A stretch of 64,000 nt of DNA from an uncultured Oenococcus sp. (GTDB taxonomy: Bacteria; Bacillota; Bacilli; Lactobacillales; Lactobacillaceae), in contig CAKQDH010000001.1 in NCBI GenBank assembly GCA_934229385.1, positions 243,128-307,127 of the forward strand, in the 5' to 3' direction. The translations under genes and the position numbers were made by a program. Numbering within the stretch: the first letter of the stretch is position 1; every line of letters begins with the position of its first letter. Below the pieces are notes generated by a model that did not search any database, was not told where the DNA came from, and saw nothing but the letters and a program-made list of their open reading frames with translations. Of the stretch, positions 1 to 8,630 are shown piece by piece.

Positions 1-793
1 CAAAGACAATTCTATAAACTCCAAAAGCTTTAAAATCATGGGTTTGAATATAATTAAGTAACCATTTTACAGCTATATAAGCTACTATAAAAGAGACTAC
101 AAAACCAACAATTAAAACTATAGTTTGTTCTTGATTAAAAAGGCCATAATGCTTAAAATAAGAGGTTAATTTTAAAATTGAAGCTCCGATCATAGTAGGT
201 ATAGAGAGAAAAAAAGAAAATTCAGCAGCAGTTTCTCTTTTGGCCCCCAAAATTAGGCCTCCTAGGATGGTTGATCCCGAACGTGAAGTTCCTGGAATAA
301 CACTTAAAACTTGAAAAAGGCCAATTCCCAATACATCTTTTAAAGTTAAATGATTAACAGAACTAACTCGAGGGCGACGATGGCTCTGATAGTTTTCAAC
401 AAAAATATAAATAATTCCGTAAATAATTAACATAGCCGAAACCACTTGCCAATTTTCAACCTGTGTCATCCAATCATTAAGCAATAAACCTACAATAACT
501 GAAGGAATAACTGCAATAATAACCTTTAACCAGGTAGCCCAAATTGATATCTTCACAGTTTCAGTTTTTTGCTTTCCAAATGGCCAAAGACGATGCCAAT
601 ATAAAAGAATAATAGCTATAATGGCTCCTAATTGAATAATATAAAGGTAAGCATCCCAAAAATTTTCATTTTGATCATAAAATTTTATTAGCTCTTGAAA
701 GATAATTAAATGGCCTGTAGAAGAAATAGGTAAAAATTCAGTAATTCCTTCTACAATTCCTAAAACCACAGATTTTAATATATTAAGTATCAT
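1..793 (-). CDS. uppP: Undecaprenyl-diphosphate phosphatase UppP (BacA), C-terminus cut off by the window
   Basis: An integral membrane enzyme that dephosphorylates undecaprenyl pyrophosphate and so recycles the lipid carrier for peptidoglycan and other wall polymers. The visible 264 codons begin MILNILKSVVLGIVEG and carry both family signatures: EGITEFLPISSTGH near residue 14 (the glutamate-rich motif) and PGTSRSGST further on, with several hydrophobic segments. The ATG follows AAAGGGG with short spacing. The family is usually 270-280 residues, so only a few C-terminal residues are missing. The roughly 290 bases upstream, to the end of the flippase gene, hold only AT-rich sequence with one weak AT-only palindrome (1035-1052). 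Identification is secure from the motifs. Confidence 0.95.
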   Translation of the reverse strand, partial: MILNILKSVVLGIVEGITEFLPISSTGHLIIFQELIKFYDQNENFWDAYLYIIQLGAIIAIILLYWHRLWPFGKQKTETVKISIWATWLKVIIAVIPSVIVGLLLNDWMTQVENWQVVSAMLIIYGIIYIFVENYQSHRRPRVSSVNHLTLKDVLGIGLFQVLSVIPGTSRSGSTILGGLILGAKRETAAEFSFFLSIPTMIGASILKLTSYFKHYGLFNQEQTIVLIVGFVVSFIVAYIAVKWLLNYIQTHDFKAFGVYRIVF

Positions 794-1084
794 ATTCCCC
801 TTTTTTTAGATTACAAATCTCTAATAATTTAATTATTAAAATGAAAAAGCATTTTTATGCTTATAAAGATAAAAATAAACAAAACCTATTGTACAATAAC
901 ATTAAATAATTTTACCGGTAATTTATAAGTTCTTTCTAGAAAACTGGAAAACATTAGATATAATAAATTTTTTTAGTCTTATCTTAGTTTCTTTTAATAA
1001 TTTAAACATAAATAAGTTTTTATATATACCAAAGTTTAACTAAATAGTTAAAGAACCAAATTATTATAAACTTTAAAATAAAAT

Positions 1085-2713
1085 TTATTTCTTTGTTTTA
1101 TTAAATTTCTTCGGAATAAAACCCTTAACTAACTTAGGAGCAACTTTAAATTTAACTAACAAAGCAACCCCAACAAAAGCTCCAATTATTACTGATACTA
1201 AAAGAATAATTAATTGATAAAACCTTCTTAAAGGTAAAAAGTTTTCCAACAATATAACTATTCCCCAACTTATAATTAAAACAAATATTGAAGATAAATT
1301 TATTTTAAAAACGTCAGAAGTAATATCTGAAATATTAACCTTATAATATCTTCTTATTTTATAAAATAAATAACAACAACTATAAAGAAAACCAATCATA
1401 GTACTAATCAGTGCTCCTTCAGCATGAAGAAAATAAACACAAGGATACTGAAAAATAAACTTTAAAATAATGCCATAAAGTAAAGATTTTAAAGCTAAAT
1501 CAGCTTTATTTAATCCCTGAACAATAAATGAGAGAACAGTAAAAAGTCCAAAAAATATAGCAACTATGGCACTTATACGTAAAATCCTAACACCCGCAAA
1601 AAGATTTGGATCTGTATTTCCATAAAAAACAGAATATAAAGGAAGGGCAACTCCATAAAGCCCAAAGGCTGTTAAAAACATAGCTATAAAAAACAAAAGA
1701 TAAATATTTTTAATTTGTTTTCTAATATCTAACCAATCTTTTTTTGCAAAGGCTCTAGAAAGCATAGGCAAACTTGTAGCAGCAATTGAACTTGCTATAG
1801 GAACTATAATCATTATTAATTTATTCGCATTAAAATTAAAACGAGAAAATTGGTTTAAAATACTACCACCACTAAAAGAGCCAATTTTATCCATTATGGG
1901 AAAAAAAGTATACTGATCAATAAGCTGATAAAAAGTAATTGCTGAAGCCACTATCGTAAAGGGTATAGCCTGTTTTAAAATACCAATAATTAATTTTTTT
2001 AAATGAATATGTTTTATCAATTTATTAATTTTGGTGGCTTGAATAAAGAAAAACTTTTGATCTTTATAAAAGCAAAAAATTAAATAAATTAAGCCAATAA
2101 TACCCCCTATAAAAGCTGCAAAAGTAGATTGTACTACTGCTCCTTGCCAGTTATTAGGATCTTGTTTTAAAGTTACCCATGTCCCCACTAAAAGGTAAAC
2201 AATACGAGCAACCTGTTCATAAACTTGGCTGAGAGCTGATTCTCGCATCATTTGATTTCCTTGGAAAAAACCTCTATACATAGAAAGAATAGGAAAAATA
2301 AATACTGTCGGAGCTAAAGACCATAAAACAGGTTTTAAGCCTGTATGCCCAGCTGAAAGTATAGGAGCAAAAATAACAAGGACTATAGCAGATATTAAAC
2401 CCGTTAAAAGCCCTAAACGGTTTCCTTCTTTAAGTAGCCTTAAAGAAATTCTTCCTTCATTAATACCGTTATAGTGGGCTACTAAATTACTAATTGCTGT
2501 AGGAATACCAGCTGTAGCGATCATCAAAAATACAGCATATATAGCATATCCCATACTAAAAAGTCCATTGGCTTTAATGGAGTACTTACCAATTATTATG
2601 GTCCAAGGAACAATATATAAAGCTCCTAATATCCGAGAAAATATATTACCAAATGTTAGCCAAGAAGAACCACCAACTAATTGTTTTTCACTATTGTTTT
2701 CATTATTCCTCAT
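1085..2713 (-). CDS. murJ: Lipid II flippase of the MurJ/YtgP type (MOP superfamily)
   Basis: A polytopic membrane protein of 542 residues, the length of Bacillus YtgP (MurJ). It is predicted to flip lipid-linked peptidoglycan precursor to the outer face of the membrane. The N-terminus (GGSSWLTFGNIFSRILGALY) matches the SpoVB/YtgP opening, and about 14 hydrophobic segments follow with a basic C-terminal tail. It lies next to uppP, another lipid-carrier gene. No Shine-Dalgarno is visible before the ATG (upstream bases are TTAATCTTAATCT), so the exact start is less certain than the product. Other MOP exporters such as polysaccharide flippases look similar; the YtgP-like length and opening favour MurJ. 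Confidence 0.85.
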   Translation of the reverse strand: MRNNENNSEKQLVGGSSWLTFGNIFSRILGALYIVPWTIIIGKYSIKANGLFSMGYAIYAVFLMIATAGIPTAISNLVAHYNGINEGRISLRLLKEGNRLGLLTGLISAIVLVIFAPILSAGHTGLKPVLWSLAPTVFIFPILSMYRGFFQGNQMMRESALSQVYEQVARIVYLLVGTWVTLKQDPNNWQGAVVQSTFAAFIGGIIGLIYLIFCFYKDQKFFFIQATKINKLIKHIHLKKLIIGILKQAIPFTIVASAITFYQLIDQYTFFPIMDKIGSFSGGSILNQFSRFNFNANKLIMIIVPIASSIAATSLPMLSRAFAKKDWLDIRKQIKNIYLLFFIAMFLTAFGLYGVALPLYSVFYGNTDPNLFAGVRILRISAIVAIFFGLFTVLSFIVQGLNKADLALKSLLYGIILKFIFQYPCVYFLHAEGALISTMIGFLYSCCYLFYKIRRYYKVNISDITSDVFKINLSSIFVLIISWGIVILLENFLPLRRFYQLIILLVSVIIGAFVGVALLVKFKVAPKLVKGFIPKKFNKTKK

Positions 2714-2787
2714 AGATTAAGATTAAAAGAATATTTTTAAATTCCTAAAATTAAACCTTAAATATTTTACTAAATTAATACAAAATA

Positions 2788-2807
2788 AAAAAGCTTTAAA
2801 GCTTTTT
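2788..2807 (-). terminator. Rho-independent terminator of the opp operon, overlapping the oppF stop
   Basis: A palindrome of AAAAAGCTT and AAGCTTTTT with a T-rich tail on the minus strand. It overlaps the oppF stop codon, so the last codons of oppF lie in the hairpin's left arm. Confidence 0.7.
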
Positions 2808-3713
2808 ATATTTTTCTGCTTCATTTGTTGTGGATAAAACAAAATGGCCTGGTTGAATTTCATGCATCTGTCTTTTTTTGCCATCAGTTTCAATTGAAGG
2901 ATCGTAATTTTGGGGCTTTCTTTTAATTTCAATTTTTGGATCAGGAATAGGTATAGCGCTTAAAAGACTTTTAGTGTAAGGATGCAAAGGATGATTATAA
3001 ACCTCATCAGCGGAGCCGACCTCTAAAATTTTTCCCCAATGCATAACAGCAAGCCGGTCAGAGATATATCTTACCATAGAAAGATCATGAGCGATAAATA
3101 AATAAGTTAAATTTCGCTTTTTTTGTAAATTTTTTAAAAGATTGACAACCTGAGCTTGGATAGATACGTCTAAAGCTGAAATAGGTTCATCTGCTACAAT
3201 AAATTCAGGTTTTACTGCTAAAGCTCGCGCGATACCAATCCTTTGTCTTTGCCCACCTGAAAACTCATGTGGATAACGTTCAGCATGATCTCTATTAAGG
3301 CCAACCAAATCTAATAAATGATTAACTTGTGTATCTCGATCTTTATCGTTTTTAGCTAAATGATGAACATCAATACCTTCTGCAATAATATTTTTGACTC
3401 TCATCCGACCGTTTAAACTTGCTTGTGGATCTTGAAAAATCATTTGGGCCTTTTTACGGAAATCTTTTAGTTGTGAAGAATTTAGATGAAGAACATTTTT
3501 ATTCCTAAAAAAAATCTGCCCAGATTGAGGATGATATAAATCTAAAATAGACCTACCGATGGTAGTTTTACCAGATCCAGATTCACCAACCAAGCCAAAA
3601 ACTTCTCCTTCATTAATATCAAAACTAACATTATTAATTGCTTTAACTTGATTGGCCTTACCTGGATTAAAAGTTAGATTAAGATTTTTTACTTTTAAAA
3701 TTTTTTTTGTCAC
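2796..3713 (-). CDS. oppF: Oligopeptide ABC transporter ATP-binding protein OppF
   Basis: One of two ATPase subunits that power peptide import through OppBC. Walker A GESGSGKTT, signature FSGGQRQRIG, Walker B FIVADEP and the H-loop AHDLS are all present, followed by the C-terminal oligopeptide-transporter extension (HPLHPYTKSLLSAIPIPDP). I chose the GTG at 3713, giving MTKKILKVKNLNLTF, because this matches the usual OppF opening and has GGGG about ten bases upstream; a TTG five codons earlier would add MGFIH. Last gene of the operon, about 50 bases after oppD. Confidence 0.93.
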   Translation of the reverse strand: MTKKILKVKNLNLTFNPGKANQVKAINNVSFDINEGEVFGLVGESGSGKTTIGRSILDLYHPQSGQIFFRNKNVLHLNSSQLKDFRKKAQMIFQDPQASLNGRMRVKNIIAEGIDVHHLAKNDKDRDTQVNHLLDLVGLNRDHAERYPHEFSGGQRQRIGIARALAVKPEFIVADEPISALDVSIQAQVVNLLKNLQKKRNLTYLFIAHDLSMVRYISDRLAVMHWGKILEVGSADEVYNHPLHPYTKSLLSAIPIPDPKIEIKRKPQNYDPSIETDGKKRQMHEIQPGHFVLSTTNEAEKYKKL

Positions 3714-3761
3714 GTGAATAAACCCCAAATTTATTAAAAATAAAAATTAATAAAAATTTTA

Positions 3762-4811
3762 CTATTTTTTTGAATTGATTTTTTTCCATTCTTGCCATCT
3801 TTGTTGAATTGGAGCTGGTGGAACAATTTTAGGAGCCCTTTTATCCAACAGCCAAGTAGCCGCATAATGGGTTGGGCTAACTTTAAAAAAAGGCGGTTGT
3901 TTTTGATAATCGATATCCAAAGCAAACGGGCTTCTTGACGCAAACGGATCACCTTTAGGAGGAGACAAAAGATCCGGCGGAGTCCCTGGAATTGAAGGCA
4001 GAGAATCTTGTTTGATATTCGGATCAGGAATAGAATTTAATAACCCCCATGTATAAGGATGTTGAGGATTATAAAATATTTCACTAGTTGTTCCGTATTC
4101 AACAATTTTTCCGGCATACATAACAACAATTTTATCTGCCATTCCAGCAACAACTCCTAAATCATGAGTAATAAAAATTATTGAAGATGAATATTTACTT
4201 TGAATTTGTTTCATTAAATGAAGGATTTGAGCTTGAATAGTAACATCAAGAGCGGTTGTTGGCTCATCAGCGATCAAAATATCTGGATTTGTTGAAAGCG
4301 CAATCGCAATTACTGCTCTTTGTCGCATCCCACCAGACCATTGATAAGGATAATCATTAAAATGTTCCGTAGGTTTTGGTATTCCAACTTGGCCCATTAA
4401 TTTGATAGCTTGGTTTTTAGCAGCATCTTCTTCAATCTCTTCATCGTGAAGCAAGATGGCTTCTACAATTTGTGGGCCAATTTTCATTGTAGGATCAAGA
4501 CTGGTCATCGGATCTTGAAAGATCATACCAATATTACCACCACGTAAATCCTCAAATTCTTCTTCGCTAAATTTTAAAAGGTTCTTTCCTTTATAATAAA
4601 TTTTCCCTCCTGAAATAATTTCATTACTAGCATTTAAACCCATTAAAGTGCGAGTAGTAACAGATTTTCCAGAACCTGATTCTCCGACAATGGCTAAAGT
4701 TTCTCCCTGATTTAGGTTAAAAGAAACTCCTCGAATAGCTTTGACTAAGCCCTCATATGTTTGAAATTGAACAGAAAGATTTTTAACTTGCAAAATTGGT
4801 TTTTTTGACAT
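3762..4811 (-). CDS. oppD: Oligopeptide ABC transporter ATP-binding protein OppD
   Basis: The second ATPase of the peptide importer, 349 residues. Walker A GESGSGKSVTT, signature WSGGMRQRAV, Walker B ILIADEPTTALDV and the switch histidine in FITHDLGVV are intact. The C-terminus has the family extension with HPYTWGLLNSIPDP and a long Pro-rich stretch. There is no cysteine cluster for an Fe-S site. The upstream Shine-Dalgarno is weak (AGGTAGG about 15 bases away, at the end of oppC), suggesting coupling to oppC translation. Confidence 0.94.
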   Translation of the reverse strand: MSKKPILQVKNLSVQFQTYEGLVKAIRGVSFNLNQGETLAIVGESGSGKSVTTRTLMGLNASNEIISGGKIYYKGKNLLKFSEEEFEDLRGGNIGMIFQDPMTSLDPTMKIGPQIVEAILLHDEEIEEDAAKNQAIKLMGQVGIPKPTEHFNDYPYQWSGGMRQRAVIAIALSTNPDILIADEPTTALDVTIQAQILHLMKQIQSKYSSSIIFITHDLGVVAGMADKIVVMYAGKIVEYGTTSEIFYNPQHPYTWGLLNSIPDPNIKQDSLPSIPGTPPDLLSPPKGDPFASRSPFALDIDYQKQPPFFKVSPTHYAATWLLDKRAPKIVPPAPIQQRWQEWKKINSKK

Positions 4812-4822
4812 AATAATTATTT

Positions 4823-5827
4823 TTACCTACCTAACCTTGGATCAAACGCATCCCTTAAGCCATCACCAAATAAATAGAAGGCTAAAGAGACAATAACCAG
4901 AATTGATCCTGGTATCATTACCAAATAAGGATTATATTGGAAATAATTTTGGGCATCGTTAATCATCGATCCTAAAGACGAAGTTGGGGGTTGCACTCCA
5001 AGACCCATTGCAGACAAAGCTGCTTCCTCCATAATAGATTGAGGAATAGTTATCATTAATTGGACTATAATAACGGAACTTATATTAGGGATTATATCTT
5101 TTAAAGCAATTTTAAAGGGGCTTTCCCCTAAAATTACTGAAGCCGTTACATAGTCTTGTTCTTTAACAGACAAAGTACTCGCCCGGACTTGCCTGGCCAT
5201 ATTAATCCATTGAACTAGGATTAAAGAAATAATAACTGACCAAATTCCTGACCCGAACAAAAGGATAAATAAAGTGACTATAACAATAAAGGGAACTGAA
5301 CCAACTATTTCAACTACACGTTGCATAAAAATATCAGTCCAGCCTCCCTTCCAAGCCGAAAAGATACCATAAGCTACACCAATAACCAAATCTCCTAAAG
5401 AAGCAACCAAAGCGATAGTTAAAGATACTCGCAACCCAACAATAGACCTTTTTGCTATAGAACGACCATTCCAATCAGTCCCTAAAATAAATTTTTTATT
5501 TTTGGGAACATTTTGACTAGCATAAATATTAGAACCATCCTGTTTTCCTTCAAATCCAGGGATCGAAAGCCCAGATTTAGGTGGCAAGGTTTTGTATACA
5601 GAAATTTTATTTGTATTAAATTGATTGGCTTGTTTTTGGCTCAACAATGGAATCATAATTATCGTAAATATAATTACAATAATTAGAAACCACATTGAAA
5701 CAACAGCTGTTTTATTCTCTTTTAGTCTCAGCCAAGCGCTTTGCCAAGTATTTAAAGAAGGCTTGGCGATTTTTTCATTAAGCTTTTTATTAGTTGCTCC
5801 TACTAGACGAAAACTTTTTTCTTCCAT
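4823..5827 (-). CDS. oppC: Oligopeptide ABC transporter permease OppC
   Basis: Membrane permease of the peptide importer, 334 residues, partner of OppB. It has the OppC N-terminal cytoplasmic segment followed by a first membrane helix near residues 45-65, an extracellular insert (TDWNGRS near residue 120) and the binding-protein-dependent permease core, including the EAA-type loop ILGESPFKIALKDIIPN that docks on the ATPases. Its ATG overlaps the oppB stop by one base (TAATG), with AGGAGG inside the end of oppB, a classic coupled arrangement. It ends DAFDPRLGR, typical of the family. Confidence 0.94.
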   Translation of the reverse strand: MEEKSFRLVGATNKKLNEKIAKPSLNTWQSAWLRLKENKTAVVSMWFLIIVIIFTIIMIPLLSQKQANQFNTNKISVYKTLPPKSGLSIPGFEGKQDGSNIYASQNVPKNKKFILGTDWNGRSIAKRSIVGLRVSLTIALVASLGDLVIGVAYGIFSAWKGGWTDIFMQRVVEIVGSVPFIVIVTLFILLFGSGIWSVIISLILVQWINMARQVRASTLSVKEQDYVTASVILGESPFKIALKDIIPNISSVIIVQLMITIPQSIMEEAALSAMGLGVQPPTSSLGSMINDAQNYFQYNPYLVMIPGSILVIVSLAFYLFGDGLRDAFDPRLGR

Positions 5828-6750
5828 TAGCTTTTGCCTCCTAACCTAATTCTTGGATCCACAAGGGCTGTAATAATATCCGTTATTAAAATCATAACTT
5901 GAAGTATAACAGTATAAAGAATTGTCGTACCCATAATAACCGGGAAATCTTTTGAAGTTACAGAGGTCAAAAACTGTTGTCCAATCCCGGGAATACCAAA
6001 AATTTTTTCCACTAAAACCGATCCAGTTAAAAAATTAGCAAAAACAGGGCCAATTATGGTTAAGACAGGAATTAAGGAATTTCTAACAACATGGTGTTCC
6101 ACAACTTCACTTTTATCTAAACCTTTAGCAAAAGCTAACTGAATTTGATCTGAATTTAAAGTTTCAATCGTTTGAGATCTAGTAAAACGTGCAATATATC
6201 CTACAATCGCCGCTGCCAAAGCTATACTTGGTAAAATACTAGAAGTCCAACCATCAAAGCCATTAATAGGAAAAATTGGATATTTAACCGCTAATAACAA
6301 TAACAAAACCATGGCAAATAAGAAATCTGGAAGAGCTATAAAAAATATAGTAATAAAACTTAAACTATAATCTGTCCTAGTATTTCTTTTAACTCCTTGT
6401 ATGGTGCCTACAAACATTCCAAGAGGAACGGCAACAATTAAAGCCTGAAAACCTATAAACAAAGAAACCGGTAAACGTTGAGCAATAATAGACGTGACAC
6501 TTTGTCCAGTATTAACATATGAAGTCCCAAAATCAAAATGAAAAGCATTCCAAATATATTGCACAAATTGTTGCCAAATGGGTTTATTTAAACCATATTG
6601 TTGATTTAATAACTCAATTTGGGATTTAGTTAACTTCGGGTTACTAAACGGGGAGCCAGGCATAAATTGCATTAAAATAAATGTAATTACCATAACAATA
6701 AAAATTGTCAAAATCATAACTAAAAGTCTTTTTAAAATATATTTTGCCAT
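5827..6750 (-). CDS. oppB: Oligopeptide ABC transporter permease OppB
   Basis: First permease subunit of the peptide importer, 307 residues, with six hydrophobic helices and the N-terminal signature YILKRLLVMILTIFIV. The cytoplasmic coupling loop appears as AFAKGLDKSEVVEHHVVRNS and the end is DPRIRLGG, as in the family. No Shine-Dalgarno precedes the ATG, and an in-frame stop lies directly upstream, so the start cannot be extended. The nearest GGAGGAG lies about 57 bases upstream just after the oppA stop, separated by a perfect AT palindrome (see the separate entry). Confidence 0.93.
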   Translation of the reverse strand: MAKYILKRLLVMILTIFIVMVITFILMQFMPGSPFSNPKLTKSQIELLNQQYGLNKPIWQQFVQYIWNAFHFDFGTSYVNTGQSVTSIIAQRLPVSLFIGFQALIVAVPLGMFVGTIQGVKRNTRTDYSLSFITIFFIALPDFLFAMVLLLLLAVKYPIFPINGFDGWTSSILPSIALAAAIVGYIARFTRSQTIETLNSDQIQLAFAKGLDKSEVVEHHVVRNSLIPVLTIIGPVFANFLTGSVLVEKIFGIPGIGQQFLTSVTSKDFPVIMGTTILYTVILQVMILITDIITALVDPRIRLGGKS

Positions 6751-6782
6751 TTACAAATCTTAATACAGAATAATTAAATAAT

Positions 6783-6814
6783 AATTTTATATAAAATTAC
6801 CTGTTTTCTCCTCC
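6783..6814 (-). promoter_or_regulatory. oppA-oppB intercistronic palindrome next to an SD without a start
   Basis: Directly after the oppA stop, the minus strand has GGAGGAG (plus 6808-6814) with no usable start codon at proper spacing. It is followed by the perfect 16-base palindrome AATTTTATATAAAATT (6783-6798). The oppB ATG lies some 30 bases further on without its own SD. The palindrome could form a hairpin that slows or partly ends transcripts, giving more OppA than OppBCDF, or that brings the SD nearer. That role is inference; the sequence elements are seen directly. Confidence 0.4.
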
Positions 6815-6819
6815 AAAAT

Positions 6820-8481
6820 TTATCTATTTACTTTGGCCATCCAATAATAATAATTAGCCCCTGCTGGAAAGTATTCGAAACCCTTAACATGAGGATTTCG
6901 AAGTTGCCCCATATTTCCCCAGTAGATTGGATTAATGGCCGCTTGCTGATATAGTATTTTTTCAGCTTGAAGTTCTTCATTAGTACGTTTGGTATCGTTT
7001 AAGGCATCTGAACTAGACGAAGCTTTTTTAACTAAATTATCGTAAGTTTTATTACTCCAGCTACCGTCATCATATGGCCCGCCAGTTTGAAACATATTAA
7101 TAAAAGTAAGAGGCTCATTATAATCAGCTGACCAGGCAGCTAAAACAACCTGAAAATTATGATTTTGTTGGTCTGACTGACGTTGTTTAAAAGGCACGAT
7201 ATTTTCTTTTACCGAAAGCCCAGGAAGTTTGCCCCAACTTTGTTGAATATCATCTATTGTTTGTTTAGTTGCAGGATTATCTTGAGAAGCTTCAATGGTT
7301 AAGGTTAATTTCTTTTGACCTACTTCTTTCATCCCCTGAACAAATAATTTCTTAGCCTCCGAAATATTATAATGATAATTTGTCTCTTTACTGGCTGCCT
7401 TAGCAAAATCTTCTCCAGAAGAAGTTTTAGCTAGTCCTGCTGGAGTAATACCCTTGGCTGGAGAATCTAAACCATTAGAAACATCTTTAGCCATTCCACT
7501 ACGATCAGTAGCTAGATTTAAAGCTTGCCTAATTTTTAAATTCTTTAAAGCAGGTACCTTACCATTTTGGTTATATTCAATATAATTGCTTGTAGCTGCT
7601 TTTATTTTATGAAATTTTTTATTGTGACGATATTTTTTAATTTGTTCTGGTGTTTGAAGATCTGCCCGGTCTATACTTCCCTTATTAAAAGAAGACACTA
7701 AAGCTGTGGCATCTTTTATCACCTGATAGTTAACCCCATCGTTTTTAACGGCTTTTTGGTTCCAGTAATGTTTGTTTTTAACTAATTTAAATTTACTGTT
7801 ATTGCCATTCCAACCAGTAAATTTATAGGGACCAGAATAGACCTGATTTTTAGAAGAAGTTCCTACTTTACTGCCTAGTTTTCTAACTAATTTTTGGTCT
7901 TGAGGGAAGAAACTATCAAAAGCCATTAGGTTTTCAAACTGAGGCATAGGATGAGATAAAGTTACTACGACAGTATTTTTATCCGGAGCTTTGATACCTA
8001 AAGATTTTAAATTTTTGTTTTTCCCAGAGTTTATTTCATCGGCATTTTTAATCCCCGAATAAATATAGGCATACTGACTGGCCGTTTTAGGATTAACGGT
8101 CCGGCGCCAAGCATAGACAAAATCATTTGCCGTCAGCGGGTCTCCGTTAGACCATTTAAGGTTTTTCCTTAAATGAAAGGTCCAAGTTAAACCATTAGGA
8201 GAATGTGACCAACTTTTAGCCAAACCCGGTTTTGGCTTACTATTTTTGGTCCGTGATAATAAACCTTGCTGGGTGTTACCTGCAATCTCTGAAGAATAAA
8301 CATCAGTTATTTTCGACAAATCTTCTGTAGTTAGATCAATGGGTAAAAATTCGTTTAGAGTCTTAGAATTATTTTTCTGGGCCCGGTTAGTACCAAATAC
8401 AATCGCTCCAACAATAATAACAATAATTACAACAATTAAAGTTACTTTACCACCTGACCACCTTTTTCTTCTTCTAGCCAT
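6820..8481 (-). CDS. oppA: Oligopeptide-binding protein OppA, membrane-anchored instead of lipoprotein
   Basis: Extracellular substrate-binding protein of the peptide importer, 553 residues, solute-binding family 5. Recognisable parts are LAKSWSHSPNGLTWTFHLRKN near residue 88, WSNGDPLTANDFVYAWRR near residue 110 and the domain swap FKQRQSDQQNHNFQVVL. The N-terminus is MARRRKRWSGGK followed by a hydrophobic stretch at about residues 13-30. There is no cysteine there or, as far as I can see, anywhere in the protein, so the usual lipobox is absent and the protein is probably held by an uncleaved membrane helix. AGGAG sits six bases before the ATG. First gene of the operon and probably the most highly expressed. 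Confidence 0.92.
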   Translation of the reverse strand: MARRRKRWSGGKVTLIVVIIVIIVGAIVFGTNRAQKNNSKTLNEFLPIDLTTEDLSKITDVYSSEIAGNTQQGLLSRTKNSKPKPGLAKSWSHSPNGLTWTFHLRKNLKWSNGDPLTANDFVYAWRRTVNPKTASQYAYIYSGIKNADEINSGKNKNLKSLGIKAPDKNTVVVTLSHPMPQFENLMAFDSFFPQDQKLVRKLGSKVGTSSKNQVYSGPYKFTGWNGNNSKFKLVKNKHYWNQKAVKNDGVNYQVIKDATALVSSFNKGSIDRADLQTPEQIKKYRHNKKFHKIKAATSNYIEYNQNGKVPALKNLKIRQALNLATDRSGMAKDVSNGLDSPAKGITPAGLAKTSSGEDFAKAASKETNYHYNISEAKKLFVQGMKEVGQKKLTLTIEASQDNPATKQTIDDIQQSWGKLPGLSVKENIVPFKQRQSDQQNHNFQVVLAAWSADYNEPLTFINMFQTGGPYDDGSWSNKTYDNLVKKASSSSDALNDTKRTNEELQAEKILYQQAAINPIYWGNMGQLRNPHVKGFEYFPAGANYYYWMAKVNR

Positions 8482-8630
8482 TAAAATCTCCTAAAGACAT
8501 TAATAAATATAATTAACTTCAACCAAAAACATAGTTTATTAATTATTTATTTTATAATTCTACCTCAAATCATTATTATGTGAATAAAATTTGTCGATAA
8601 TTTCTTAATAAAATAAAAAAATATAAAAAC

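Noticed and set aside
1035..1052. Palindrome TTTAACTA-AA-TAGTTAAA downstream of murJ as a terminator
   Set aside because: AT-only stem, two-base loop and no T-run; too weak to call.
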